NCBI RefSeq assembly: GCF_002341865.1
Contig: NZ_DDOV01000055.1
Coordinates: forward strand, 11,900 to 43,966
Direction: 5' to 3'
DNA: 32,067 bases
DNA from: Clostridium sp. UBA2485
Lineage (GTDB): Bacteria > Bacillota > Clostridia > Clostridiales > Clostridiaceae
The notes under the pieces were generated by a model, which ran no database searches, was not told the DNA's origin, and saw only the letters and a program-made list of their open reading frames with translations. Below, in pieces: positions 1 through 8,505 of the stretch (position 1 is its first letter; the number at the start of each line of letters is the position of its first letter). The position numbers and the translations under genes were made by a program.

Positions 1-996
1 AAAAAACTAATATTAGTTTTTTTAATTATTGCTATCATAGTTGGATTTTTTGCTAATATCTTAATTGGATCATCAGGGCTCAGTATTTCTGAGGTATTTA
101 GAACTATATTAGGAAAAGCACCAGACGATATGACGAAAACCATTGTGTGGGAAATAAGATTACCTATGGCACTGATGGGGATTGTTGTAGGAGCTGCTCT
201 TGCTGTAGGTGGATGTGAGATGCAGACCATATTAAGGAATCCAATGGCAAGTCCATACACTTTAGGGATATCTTCCGCTGCGTCTTTTGGTGCAGCAACT
301 GGTATGATTTTAGGAGTTAGATTTATACCATCATTTACAAATCTTACTATTCCTATAAATGCGTTTTTATGTACTATGATTGTAGCAACTATGATGTACT
401 TATTTACTAAAAAAAAACATGTTGGGAAGAGTACAATAGTACTCTTCGGAATAGCTCTAAGCTTTATGTTTAATGCTTTAACAGCAGTATTGCAATATAT
501 TGCAACGGAACAGGAATTACAAGGGTTTATGTTTTGGTCTTTTGGAGATTTAACAAAAGCAACTTGGGAAAAGTTGTTCATTACAATAATTGTATTATTT
601 TTATGTTTAATTATATTTACAAAAAATGCATGGAAACTAACAGCCTTAAGTTTAAGTGATAGTAAAGCAATAAGTTTAGGGGTGGACGTTCAGAAAATGA
701 GAAGAATGTCAATAGTATTAATTTCAATGCTTTCAGCTACAGCGATATGTTTTGTAGGCACAATTGGCTTTATAGGATTAGTGGCACCACATTTGGCACG
801 AATGTTAGTTGGAGAGGAGCAAAGATTTTTATTACCTATATCCGCATTAGTAGGAGGATTAATTTTATCCGTGGCTTCTATTGTAAGTAAAATCATTATT
901 CCAGGTGTGATTATTCCTATAGGAATTGTTACATCTTTCATAGGCGTTCCTTTTTTTCTAGTTCTAATTTTTAAAGGCGGGAGGAATTACATGTGA
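1..996 (+). CDS. FecCD-family iron-siderophore ABC permease (5' end cut off)
   Basis: Integral membrane subunit of an ABC importer for iron-siderophore, heme or cobalamin-type substrates. The frame is open from base 1, so the gene begins before the window; 331 codons are visible. The FecCD signature is present around codons 53-95: IRLP, an AVGG turn, then QTILRNPMASPYTLGI. Several hydrophobic segments follow, and a conserved GLVAPHLARMLVG stretch lies near codon 260, the loop expected to contact the ATPase. The stop overlaps the GTG start of the next gene, so the two are translationally coupled. The substrate-binding protein is probably upstream, outside the window. The exact substrate cannot be read from the sequence. 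Confidence 0.93.
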   Translation, partial: KKLILVFLIIAIIVGFFANILIGSSGLSISEVFRTILGKAPDDMTKTIVWEIRLPMALMGIVVGAALAVGGCEMQTILRNPMASPYTLGISSAASFGAATGMILGVRFIPSFTNLTIPINAFLCTMIVATMMYLFTKKKHVGKSTIVLFGIALSFMFNALTAVLQYIATEQELQGFMFWSFGDLTKATWEKLFITIIVLFLCLIIFTKNAWKLTALSLSDSKAISLGVDVQKMRRMSIVLISMLSATAICFVGTIGFIGLVAPHLARMLVGEEQRFLLPISALVGGLILSVASIVSKIIIPGVIIPIGIVTSFIGVPFFLVLIFKGGRNYM

Positions 997-1778
997 TTGA
1001 AATAAAGGATTTAAGCTTTGGGTATAGAGAAAATAAAGTTCTAAATAATATTTCTTTGCAGATAAAGCCAGAATTAAATGCAATTGTAGGACCAAATGCA
1101 GCAGGAAAATCTACTTTAATGAAATGTATATTTGGACTACTGAAACCCAAAGGAGAAATTTACTATAAAAAAAAGTTATTATCAGACTATACTCAAAGTG
1201 ATATAGCTAATTTCATGGTGTATCTCCCGCAAGAGGAAGAAGGTACGCCACAGTTGACAGTGCTTGAAACTGTTCTTTTAGGTAGATTACAAAACTTATC
1301 ATGGAAAATAGATGATAAAGATTTAAATATTGTAATGCATATACTTGAAGCTCTATGTATAGATAACTTATCTTCTCGTTATTTAACAGAACTAAGCGGG
1401 GGTCAAAAACAAATGGTGTATATTGCACAAGTTTTAGCTAAAGAGCCTAAAATATTATTAATGGATGAACCTACTAATAATCTTGATATGCAAAAGCAAT
1501 TAGAATTTTGTGAATTACTAAGGCTCATCATGAAAAAAAAGAAATTAATGATTTTAGTTGTATTCCATGATTTAAATCTTGCTGCACAATACGCTGATAA
1601 TATTATTGTAATGGATGGAAAAGGAGGTCTATATAGTTCAGGTGCACCAAAAGATGTTATTAATGAAAGAATGCTAAGAGATGTTTATGGCATTGAAGGA
1701 AGTATTCATATTGACAATTATGGTACTCCTATAATATCTGCAAGAAAATCTATAAGAAAAGTAGAATTTTTACCCTAA
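993..1778 (+). CDS. FecE-type ABC transporter ATPase, iron-siderophore import
   Basis: Cytoplasmic ATPase (261 aa) that powers the FecCD permease just upstream. Walker A is GPNAAGKST at residues 33-41, with NAA in place of the commoner NGA; the LSGGQKQ signature is near residue 135, Walker B reads LLMDEPTNNLD near 155, and an H-loop HDLNLAAQYAD follows. Size and motifs fit the FecE/FhuC/BtuD group. The start is GTG at 993, inside the permease stop region, behind the ribosome binding site GGGAGGAA at 979-986. It is the last gene of the operon on this strand; no clear T-tailed terminator for the plus strand follows, only the inverted repeat at 1795-1851. Confidence 0.93.
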   Translation: MIEIKDLSFGYRENKVLNNISLQIKPELNAIVGPNAAGKSTLMKCIFGLLKPKGEIYYKKKLLSDYTQSDIANFMVYLPQEEEGTPQLTVLETVLLGRLQNLSWKIDDKDLNIVMHILEALCIDNLSSRYLTELSGGQKQMVYIAQVLAKEPKILLMDEPTNNLDMQKQLEFCELLRLIMKKKKLMILVVFHDLNLAAQYADNIIVMDGKGGLYSSGAPKDVINERMLRDVYGIEGSIHIDNYGTPIISARKSIRKVEFLP

Positions 1779-1794
1779 TAGAAAGTTTGGATCT

Positions 1795-1851
1795 AAGGGA
1801 CGGTTCATGATTATATTGCTTTATGTGAGAATAATAATGAAACGTCCTCTT
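1795..1851. repeat. Imperfect inverted repeat with GGGACGGTTCAT ends
   Basis: The arm AAGGGACGGTTCATGATTAT (1795-1814) faces a near-complementary arm at 1831-1851 that reads AAGAGGACGTTTCATTATTAT-like on the other strand, leaving a loop of about 16 bases. The left arm belongs to a short family also seen at 5676, 5796 and 27378. This is the only copy with both ends facing each other, so it looks like a tiny palindromic mobile or REP-like unit. Confidence 0.6.
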
Positions 1852-1860
1852 AATAAAATA

Positions 1861-1897
1861 AAAAAACACCATGCCTAACAGAAGAGACTTGGTGCTT
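1861..1897 (-). terminator. Intrinsic terminator of the YoaP-like/zinc-ribbon operon
   Basis: Read on the minus strand, CACCA-A-GTCT pairs with AGGC-A-TGGTG around an 8-base loop, with one G-U pair and one mismatch, and runs directly into seven T residues. It lies about 65 bases after the stop of the 1962-2723 gene. Confidence 0.7.
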
Positions 1898-1961
1898 CAA
1901 TTAATATATAAGTATATGAATATTTTTAATTTGTAAAGATAGTTTCTTACATAAAAAATAT

Positions 1962-2723
1962 CTACTTAAAATTTTCATCTATTAATTTTAAAAATTTCTT
2001 TTCAGTGAGAATTTCATTTGTAACAAAATTACCATTTATAAAAATGCTATATGTTGTCCAAACTGTAGGTGCATTTTGAGCTTCCTCTAGGGCATTAATT
2101 TTAATCAGACTAAAAGGAATAGCTTTTTTATCTGCGATATCTTTCAGTAGTGAAGTATATTTTTCAGTATATGGACATTGGTTTGTATAATATAAGGTTA
2201 CGCCTTCTTTATCAGCTATTGTGCCATCTTTGGCACAATCCTTGAATGTGGGTAATTTATTGTCGTTATTAAAACTTAAGCATAACAATTCAAAATAAGG
2301 ATGTGCTGTATCACAAGTCTCAAAGCCTTTATACTTCAAATACTTGGGGTCAGAAAGAAAAGGCATTTTTTTCTTTGATGTAACAATAATAATTCCATCT
2401 TTATTTTGTCTTTTTGTATCATCAATGCATTCTTGTAATAACAGGTTTGATATGCCTTGCGCTTTATATTGTCCTGAAACCCAAAGACAATTGATAAACA
2501 TATAATTTTCAGCATTTATAGGACTCCAAGCCTTTTCAGCAGGGATATATTCAATAAAAACCTTGCCTCTAACATCAGCTTTTTTAAAAATTAATCCGTC
2601 CCTGAAGCGTTCTTTCATCCATGCTTTTTTTGACGACACACAATTTTCACCTTTTTTATCTGAAACAACGCAGCAAATATGTTCCTCATCTATATTACTT
2701 TCATTTACTGATATAATATTCAT
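1962..2723 (-). CDS. YoaP-like GNAT acetyltransferase with C-terminal thioredoxin-like domain
   Basis: A 253-residue two-domain protein. Residues ~1-150 look like a GNAT N-acetyltransferase fold: a strand reading MFINCLWVSG is followed by QYKAQGISNLLLQ, which matches the acetyl-CoA pyrophosphate-binding loop and helix. Residues ~175-250 resemble the YoaP C-terminal domain, thioredoxin-like, starting with TLYYTNQCPYTEKY and carrying a single-cysteine CPYT motif instead of CxxC. The upstream zinc-ribbon gene stops one base before this ATG (2725 versus 2723), so they are co-transcribed and likely coupled. Substrate is unknown; the domain assignment is from motif recognition only. Confidence 0.82.
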   Translation of the reverse strand: MNIISVNESNIDEEHICCVVSDKKGENCVSSKKAWMKERFRDGLIFKKADVRGKVFIEYIPAEKAWSPINAENYMFINCLWVSGQYKAQGISNLLLQECIDDTKRQNKDGIIIVTSKKKMPFLSDPKYLKYKGFETCDTAHPYFELLCLSFNNDNKLPTFKDCAKDGTIADKEGVTLYYTNQCPYTEKYTSLLKDIADKKAIPFSLIKINALEEAQNAPTVWTTYSIFINGNFVTNEILTEKKFLKLIDENFK

Positions 2724-2724
2724 A

Positions 2725-2985
2725 TTACTTCCACCTTTTTAAAGTTGGGAAGAGTTCTTTCATTGAAGTTCGAGCTTCATCCTCGTCTGCATAGGGATTG
2801 CCAGAAGAAACGTGAGGTATGCATGATTCAATCATTTCTTCCATCGTTTCCTCAGTGGTAAATTTGCCGTTTTTATAGCAGTAAAGGCAATAATCCTCAT
2901 TCCTACTTCCATCTGCATTTGTTCCAAAATCTTCACTCTTTATAAGAGGCATTGCACAGCTTTGACAAAAAATCATATTTTCCAT
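2725..2985 (-). CDS. Small zinc-ribbon protein
   Basis: An 86-residue protein with two cysteine pairs, CQSC at residues 7-10 and CLYC at 33-36, separated by 22 residues: one zinc-ribbon knuckle. This fits the 'putative zinc ribbon' family common beside YafY/WYL regulators in Firmicutes. The C-terminal half is acidic and helical with no metal ligand pattern. I chose ATG at 2985 because AGGAGA lies just ahead of it; the longer frame to 3003 would start inside that ribosome binding site. First gene of the operon with the YoaP-like protein. Molecular function unknown. Confidence 0.82.
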   Translation of the reverse strand: MENMIFCQSCAMPLIKSEDFGTNADGSRNEDYCLYCYKNGKFTTEETMEEMIESCIPHVSSGNPYADEDEARTSMKELFPTLKRWK

Positions 2986-3015
2986 ATTAAAATCTCCTCT
3001 CAAAATTATTCTTTT

Positions 3016-3062
3016 ATGAATTGATTATAACAATTTTAATATGACAGCAGTACGTCACATTT
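3016..3062 (-). promoter_or_regulatory. Promoter and candidate WYL operator of the zinc-ribbon operon
   Basis: On the minus strand a TATAAT -10 box lies at 3022-3027. No good -35 box is present; in its place is the inverted repeat TGAC-N8-GTCA (3042-3057 in the plus direction, TGACAGCAGTACGTCA). A weak -35 overlapped by a dyad suits a promoter activated or gated by a regulator. A related dyad precedes the WYL gene at 4010-4027. Confidence 0.5.
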
Positions 3063-3067
3063 GGTAA

Positions 3068-3976
3068 TCATTTATATATTTCCATTATATTTTGAGCTCT
3101 TTTTTTAATAATGTCCTTAATAAAATCTGGTTCTAAAACCTCAACAAAACTTCCAAAAGAGAGAATATAACCAATAACCCATTCATCAAAGGGATAATCA
3201 ATGGTAACAGTAAATGTATTATTATCACCATATTCAATTTGTTCTTCTTCAAAATCATCATATACCCTGTAGGCTACTTCTGAAGCAAATTTTAATTTTA
3301 AGGATACCATTTGATTTTGCTTTGAATTATGAGATTCGACTTGTAAATCATTTGGGATTTCTCTAGTAAAAGTTTCATTACATAATTGAATGTTTTTCAT
3401 TCGTGATATGCGAAAAATGCGAAAATCTTGTTTATTTCTGCAATAACCCTGAACATACCAAGAATGTCCTTTAAAAACAAGACGAAGTGGCTCAATATTA
3501 CGATTTGTCTTTTCACCATAAGAACTTACATATTCAAAAGAGATCACTGTTTTTGTTAATATTGCTTCTTTTAAATATGTAAATTTTGTTTTTTCCTTTG
3601 GATGACTTCCCCAATAAGAGAAATCAACTTCTATCCAATTTGTATTTGAAACATTTTTGAACAAGGCACTTATTTTATTAAGAACCCCATCAACATCAGG
3701 AAATTTTAAAGCATTAATACTTTGTAAAGCAAAAATAATATCTTTCTGCTCTTTCTCTGATAATAAGGATTTATCAATGGTATAATTTTTTAATAAACCA
3801 ATTCCACCACCATTCCCTTTTAAAGAATATATTGGAATTCCTGCTAAACTTAAAGTATCGATATCTCGGTAGATTGTTCGTGTGGATACATGGAATCGTT
3901 CAGCTAATTCTTTTGCTGTTATATGTTCTCTATTTAGAAGTATCAAGATAATTTCTAATAACCTATCAATTTGCAT
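3068..3976 (-). CDS. WYL-domain transcriptional regulator (YafY/DeoR-like)
   Basis: A DNA-binding regulator of about 302 residues. The N-terminal helix-turn-helix reads ITAKELAERFHVSTRTIYRD, the usual HTH_11 type, followed by a GIPIYSLKGNGGGI wing. The middle holds the WYL domain (SFEYVSSYGEKTNRNIEPLRLVFKGHSWYVQGYC in parts), with the RIFRISRMKNI strand, and the C-terminus is the WCX extension. I prefer ATG 3976 (MQIDRLLEI), which follows AGGTGA with 5-base spacing and matches the usual family start; GTG 3985 and ATG 3982 are in frame. WYL domains bind small ligands or nucleic acid. It sits head-to-tail upstream of the zinc-ribbon/YoaP operon, its most likely target. Confidence 0.88.
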   Translation of the reverse strand: MQIDRLLEIILILLNREHITAKELAERFHVSTRTIYRDIDTLSLAGIPIYSLKGNGGGIGLLKNYTIDKSLLSEKEQKDIIFALQSINALKFPDVDGVLNKISALFKNVSNTNWIEVDFSYWGSHPKEKTKFTYLKEAILTKTVISFEYVSSYGEKTNRNIEPLRLVFKGHSWYVQGYCRNKQDFRIFRISRMKNIQLCNETFTREIPNDLQVESHNSKQNQMVSLKLKFASEVAYRVYDDFEEEQIEYGDNNTFTVTIDYPFDEWVIGYILSFGSFVEVLEPDFIKDIIKKRAQNIMEIYK

Positions 3977-4449
3977 ATTCATCACCTAAAATCAGTATAG
4001 CACACAGATATGAAACTACATGTCATATTTGAAAAAGAAGCTGAATACAATGCAATTGCTTTTGCTACCTTAACAAAGCATGTCACATTTTAATACTTTA
4101 TTGTAGTTAGATAGAGCATCATTGATCTTTATTAATATATAGTAGACTAATTCTAGTAAGTTTCTTTTAATAATATCAATTTTCTTACAAGCAAATTTTA
4201 TTATGAAATATAAATAGTAAATAGACTTTTTTATAAATAAAGCTCATAATAATCTTGTTTTTGTTTAAATTTTAAATATAATTAATTTCTATTGAAAAAA
4301 TTAATTATATGATATAATAATCACAAATATAGCCAGAGGCATTAATTTTTAAGATAATATGGAAATTACAACAAATCGTAAAGAGTTAAAGAGAAGATTA
4401 TATTTATAAAATATAACCAATAGAAACAATGATGCTAAAGGAGATTCTT
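3977..4449. promoter_or_regulatory. Divergent intergenic region with dyad, half-site and ThrE promoter
   Basis: Between the WYL gene and the exporter genes. At 4010-4027 lies TATGAAACTACATGTCATA, a weaker relative of the dyad before the zinc-ribbon gene (spacing one base shorter), suitable for autoregulation. A further half-site ATGTCACATTTT is at 4079-4090. For the plus strand, TTGAAA at 4292-4297 and TATAAT at 4313-4318 (15-base spacer) could form the exporter promoter; they overlap an AT inverted repeat TAATTAATT...AATTAATTA. No gene seen here. Confidence 0.4.
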
Positions 4450-5205
4450 ATGGATATAAAAAATGTGAGTGAGCTTGCTCTTACAGCTGGTGAAATATTA
4501 TTAGGGAACGGTGCTGAAACTTATAGAATTGAAGAAACTGTTTCAAGAATCTGCGAATCTTATGGTTTTACAGCGGAATGTTTAGCAATGTCAAACGGAA
4601 TTTTATTATTGGTGGAAGGTTCCCAATTTGATAAAGTTACCACAATGAAAAAAGCTGGACGAAAACGGGTAGATTTATACAAAATCGAATTGATTAATTC
4701 TTTTTCAAGACAACTTAAAGAAAATCCTTTATCCTATGATGAAGCGAAGAAAGCTCTTGATGAAATTAAAAAATCTCCTAATTTCACCTTGCCTGTACGA
4801 ACAATAGCGGCCTGTATGACAGGATTTATTTATACGCTTTTTTTTAACGGCTCTTTCATAGATGGTGCTGCATCAATAATTATATGTCTGATTACATATA
4901 TGATGCTTGAAAAGATTGCTGAATTTGGATTTTTTCAATTTTTAGAATACTACTTAGCAGGTCTTATCATAGGCGGAACAAGCATTTTATCTCATATGCT
5001 AATTCCTTCTATTAACGCACATAATGTTATTACAGGTGGCATTATGATTTTACTTCCAGGAGTGGTATTAACAAATGGAATAAAAGACGTAATTTATGGA
5101 AATTTTTCGTCTGGCATATCAAAATTTTGTGAAGCTTTGATTGTTATTATAGCAGTTAGTATAGGGGTGGGAACTGCTCTGTTTATTGGAATGAAAGGAG
5201 CGTGA
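4450..5205 (+). CDS. ThrE/YjjP-type threonine/serine exporter, large subunit
   Basis: Membrane protein (251 aa from ATG 4450) of the ThrE/DUF1212 family, which exports threonine and serine or, for YjjP-YjjB in E. coli, succinate. The N-terminal soluble part carries the family's LALTAGEILLGNGAETYRIEE segment and a SNGILLLVEG strand; about five hydrophobic segments follow from residue ~120. I chose ATG 4450 because AAAGGAG at 4437-4443 is spaced correctly for it; the in-frame ATGs at 4429 and 4432 lie upstream of that site. The partner gene for the small half begins 4 bases after the stop, so this is the split, two-subunit form. Confidence 0.88.
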   Translation: MDIKNVSELALTAGEILLGNGAETYRIEETVSRICESYGFTAECLAMSNGILLLVEGSQFDKVTTMKKAGRKRVDLYKIELINSFSRQLKENPLSYDEAKKALDEIKKSPNFTLPVRTIAACMTGFIYTLFFNGSFIDGAASIIICLITYMMLEKIAEFGFFQFLEYYLAGLIIGGTSILSHMLIPSINAHNVITGGIMILLPGVVLTNGIKDVIYGNFSSGISKFCEALIVIIAVSIGVGTALFIGMKGA

Positions 5206-5209
5206 TAAA

Positions 5210-5677
5210 ATGCTAATAAAAATGACTATATTAGCATTTTTAGGAAGCGTATTTCCTGTAATATTGTTTAACATTGATAGGAAAAAAGCTCTATATGCAG
5301 GATTAGGTGGAGCTATTGGATGGGTAGTTTATAGTATTTGTCTCCAAAGAACAGGGAGTTCTGTAATTGGTTCTTTCTTTGGCGCCTTTATAGTTAATTT
5401 ATATAGTGAATTAATGGCACGAATAATGAAAACACCGGCTTCTATGTTTTATGTTCCAGGAATTTTCCCTCTAGTTCCCGGTATGGCAGCATATAGCACA
5501 ATAACATATCTTGTTGAAAAAAATTTTACTTCTGCCTTGGATAAAGGTATGTTAACACTAGGAATAGGTGGTGCTATCGGCTTTGGTATTATGTTATCTA
5601 CTACTTTGGTTAAGTTCATTACAAAAGTCCGTTCTAAGAAAAGCAAAAAAAGACTTGATAAAGGGAATATATTTTAA
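5210..5677 (+). CDS. ThrE/YjjB-type exporter, small subunit
   Basis: A 155-residue, four-to-five-helix membrane protein of the ThrE_2 (DUF3815) type. Diagnostic features are FYVPGIFPLVPGMAAY in the middle and a basic cytoplasmic tail rich in Lys. It completes the exporter with the gene just upstream: only four bases separate the two, and AAAGGAG inside the end of that gene serves as the ribosome binding site. Ends at a TAA that is directly overlapped by a GGGACGATTCAT repeat copy. Substrate (amino acid or dicarboxylate) is not decidable from the sequence. Confidence 0.87.
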   Translation: MLIKMTILAFLGSVFPVILFNIDRKKALYAGLGGAIGWVVYSICLQRTGSSVIGSFFGAFIVNLYSELMARIMKTPASMFYVPGIFPLVPGMAAYSTITYLVEKNFTSALDKGMLTLGIGGAIGFGIMLSTTLVKFITKVRSKKSKKRLDKGNIF

Positions 5678-5843
5678 GGGACGATTCATATTAATTGCTA
5701 AAATTTAATATTAAAAAATATATACATTTTAATAATTTAAAAAGGTTACCAAAAGTATTTTAAATATATGCTTAGGTAACCTTAATTTATATCATAGGGA
5801 CGGTTCATAATTATATTTTAAATGATGTTACCTTATTTAAAAT
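5676..5843. repeat. Two GGGACGGTTCAT repeats around two hairpins
   Basis: Direct copies AAGGGACGATTCATATTA (5676-5693) and GGGACGGTTCATAATTATAT (5797-5816) enclose a 9-bp perfect stem AAGGTTACC/GGTAACCTT (5742-5750, 5775-5783). A second stem, ATTTTAAAT/ATTTAAAAT (5815-5823, 5835-5843), follows. The first stem may also end exporter transcription, though it lacks a strong T tract. The rest, to 6113, holds no gene. Confidence 0.55.
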
Positions 5844-6113
5844 GAAATCAAAAATTTTTGACAATGTAATTATGAAGATGTTAGGGGCACATTGCTATAA
5901 TACAAGGTTCATATTACCATTGCTGATTTTATTATTTTAAGTTTATAATATAATATCAAAGTTTTTGTTTGAACTGTATCTTGTTAATTTTAGTAAATTT
6001 AAAGTTTACAAATGAGAGCTAAAGATATTTAGAATAATTTGATTACAGGGCATTACCTTTCTATCTATTTTTAATATGATAGGTTATGCTTTTTAGGAAG
6101 GAGATTATTAATT

Positions 6114-7108
6114 ATGAATTGGCTTGAAATGATATTAATGGTGGTCATAAGTTTGATAGCAATTTTCGGCTTAGTTTTAATATATTGTGTTATATCTCCT
6201 ATGCCAACAGTTTGGTATTTAAGGAAGCTATTTTCACGTACTGAATATACCAAATTGGATGACTATGAGAAACTTAAAGAGAAAACAATGATTTATGAAG
6301 ATATCGATTATGGGTCTGATTTTCCTCATGGGAAACTTGATATTATTATGCCTGAACAAGTAACTGGAAATCTTCCTGTGATTTTCTGGGTTCATGGAGG
6401 AGCCTATTTGCTGGAGATAAAAAAGATATAACACCGTATGCTGTTTCTCTTGCTAACAGAGGATTTATCCTAGTTAATATTAACTAACTATGCACTTGCA
6501 CCAAAAGGAAGATATCCAATACCGTTAAGACAGATTGAGGAAGCTTACTCCTATATTAAAAAGCATTTTGCTGAGTATCATATTGATCTGAATCATACTT
6601 ATTTTGCTGGAGATTCTGCTAGGGCTCAAATGGTATCTCAGTTTGTCAATATTCAAACCAATCCAAAATATTCTCATCAAGTAAATTTAGAACCGGCTGT
6701 GAATGAAAATACTATTAAAGGTGTTTTATTATTTTGCGGCCCCTTCGATTTAGCAAAATTAACACAAATAAGTTCTCCTATGTTAAGTTGGATATTTGAT
6801 CGTGTTGGTTGGGCTTATTTAGGAAGTAGAAATTGGAAAAGCGAAGAAAAAACTAAAGAGCGTCCATCATAGATGAATTAACCTCTAATTACCCACCAAC
6901 CTTTATTACCGATGGCAATAAAGGGTCCTCTGAATATCATGGAAAAATGTTAGAAAAAGCATTAAAAGATGTGGGTATTTATACAGAGGGTGTATTTTAC
7001 CCTCAAGAATCTCAAGAGCTAGGTCATGAATACCAGTTTAATCTAGGAGATAAATATGGGGAAGATACTTTCGAAAGAGTTATTGAATTTTTGAATAAGA
7101 CCCATTAA
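6114..7108 (+). pseudogene. Alpha/beta-hydrolase (esterase/lipase, HSL-like) pseudogene
   Basis: Remains of a membrane-anchored esterase of about 330 residues. An N-terminal hydrophobic anchor is followed by the oxyanion-hole motif VHGGAY, the nucleophile elbow GDSARAQ (Ser codon 6615-6617), a TDGN segment that could hold the acid, and GHEYQF with the catalytic His. Three lesions break it: a missing base near 6406-6410, a 4-base tandem duplication (TAACTAACT, 6481-6489) that returns the frame to the original, and a missing base near 6865. The elbow is also altered, since GDSAG is expected and Arg stands at the second Gly. A good ribosome binding site (AGGAAGGAG, 6096-6104) remains. Clearly dead unless the lesions are sequencing errors. 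Confidence 0.88.
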
Positions 7109-7176
7109 ACATTTAACTATTGTAATAGGAATTTTTTATAAATAAATTTTGGATATTTAGGAGATAAATAAGGTAA

Positions 7177-7236
7177 GGTTATCAATTTTTAAGTTTTTAG
7201 TAAAGAATTTAAAGAAAAGTTGATAACTACTTTTTT
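7177..7236 (+). terminator. Intrinsic terminator after the hydrolase pseudogene
   Basis: GGTTATCAA (7177-7185) pairs with TTGATAACT (7220-7228) over a long AT loop that can itself fold, and a run of six T residues follows at once. The TTG of the right arm also opens the following reading frame but is not a plausible start. Confidence 0.6.
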
Positions 7237-7288
7237 ATATTTTTATTTATGTTTTATGAGAAAACTACATAAAAGGAAAGGAGTATTT

Positions 7289-8182
7289 ATGAATATTCTT
7301 GTTACATTAAACTCTAATTATATTAAGCAATTGATTATTATGATTTATTCTATATTAAAGTCTAATCCAGATGTAAATTTTAATGTATATATTGCCCATA
7401 AAGAATTAACAGAGGATGATTTTAGTTATATAGGAGGATATTTAGATAAAAAGAGATGTAAAGTTATATCTGTAAAAGTTACCGATGAAATGTTTAAAAA
7501 TGCACCTGTTACTAAACGCTATCCAAGAGAAATGTATTTTAGGATATTTGCAGCGCAATTTCTTCCAAAAGATTTAGATAGAATTTTGTATTTAGATCCA
7601 GACTTAGTTGTTATTAATCCTCTTAACGAACTTTATTATATGAATTTTGAAGACAATTATTATATTGCTGCTTCTCATGTTAATAAGGGAATGCAAAAGC
7701 TAAATGAAATTCGCTTAGACATGGAGAAGGATGCTTATTATATTAACTCAGGTGTAATGTTGATGAATTTAAAGCTTCTTCGAGAAAAACAAGATATAGA
7801 CAGTGCTTTGGAATATATTGAAAAGAATAAGAATCGTTTATTGCTTCCTGATCAAGACGTGTTAAGTGGATTATATGGAGGAAAAACTAAGGTGGTAGAT
7901 TCTATTATTTATAATCTTAGTGAACGATACTTAAAATTGTATAATATGAATTTTAAAAATCTTGATAAAAGAATAGATTTAGATTGGGTACGACAAAATA
8001 CTGTTATTATACATTATTGTGGAAGAAATAAGCCTTGGAAGGATAATTATATTGGAGAATTAGATATATTTTATAAAAAATACGCTCAAATGGTTGCTGA
8101 AATTGAAGGAAGTACCAATGAAAATACTTTGAAGAATATCGAAGTATATAAAAGAAACAGTAAAAAGAATCAAAGGCTATAA
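7289..8182 (+). CDS. Family 8 glycosyltransferase (GspA-like)
   Basis: Retaining glycosyltransferase of the GT8 family, 297 residues, cytoplasmic, no membrane segment. It starts with MNILVTLNSNYIKQ, carries the metal-binding DxD motif as YLDPDLVV (D103, D105), then a conserved YINSGVMLMNL strand, LLPDQDVLSG, and the closing HYCGRNKPW that matches the HxxGxxKPW signature. ATG 7289 follows AAAGGAG correctly; the extra in-frame codons upstream come from a terminator. Relatives include B. subtilis GspA and LPS or teichoic-acid modifying enzymes; donor and acceptor sugars are unknown. Stands alone between terminators. Confidence 0.92.
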   Translation: MNILVTLNSNYIKQLIIMIYSILKSNPDVNFNVYIAHKELTEDDFSYIGGYLDKKRCKVISVKVTDEMFKNAPVTKRYPREMYFRIFAAQFLPKDLDRILYLDPDLVVINPLNELYYMNFEDNYYIAASHVNKGMQKLNEIRLDMEKDAYYINSGVMLMNLKLLREKQDIDSALEYIEKNKNRLLLPDQDVLSGLYGGKTKVVDSIIYNLSERYLKLYNMNFKNLDKRIDLDWVRQNTVIIHYCGRNKPWKDNYIGELDIFYKKYAQMVAEIEGSTNENTLKNIEVYKRNSKKNQRL

Positions 8183-8267
8183 AAAATTATTAGATATTAA
8201 AATACTTAAAGCATTAATATAAATGAATAAAATCAAATATACACTGTAAGGTTAAAGCTGATAAAAT

Positions 8268-8310
8268 AAATAACATTCAAATTTAAATTTGGATGTTATT
8301 TATTTTTTAT
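8268..8310 (+). terminator. Strong intrinsic terminator of the GT8 gene
   Basis: Seventeen-base arms (8268-8284 and 8285-8301) pair with a single G-U, the loop being taken from the inner AAATTTAAATTT, and ATTTTTTAT follows. May work in both directions. Confidence 0.75.
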
Positions 8311-8323
8311 TTAACATATTAGT

Positions 8324-8446
8324 ATGATTCCATCTGTAATAGATATAGATGAAGAAAATAAAAAATGGGGTTGTTTTGTAAAATTTACCAAGGCTGATTC
8401 CTATATTTATAGTGGATTATTAATTGAAATAGATGGTACAATATAA
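8324..8446 (+). pseudogene. Possible 40-codon gene remnant
   Basis: An ATG-to-TAA frame of 40 codons beginning MIPSVIDIDEENKKWGCFVK and ending LIEIDGTI. The composition looks like a real folded protein (Trp, Cys, acidic turns) rather than AT noise, but there is no ribosome binding site and the frame lies directly behind a terminator. Best read as a fragment left from a larger, unrecognised gene; it could also be a tiny orphan protein. Confidence 0.3.
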
Positions 8447-8505
8447 TATAAGCTTATTTATAAAAGGCGTATTGGCATATATGAAATATTAATGAGGAGA
8501 TATAT

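Noticed and set aside
4279..4449. Possible riboswitch ahead of the ThrE-type exporter
   Set aside because: Only an AT-rich inverted repeat overlapping a promoter is visible; no conserved aptamer elements and no T-tailed terminator before the start.
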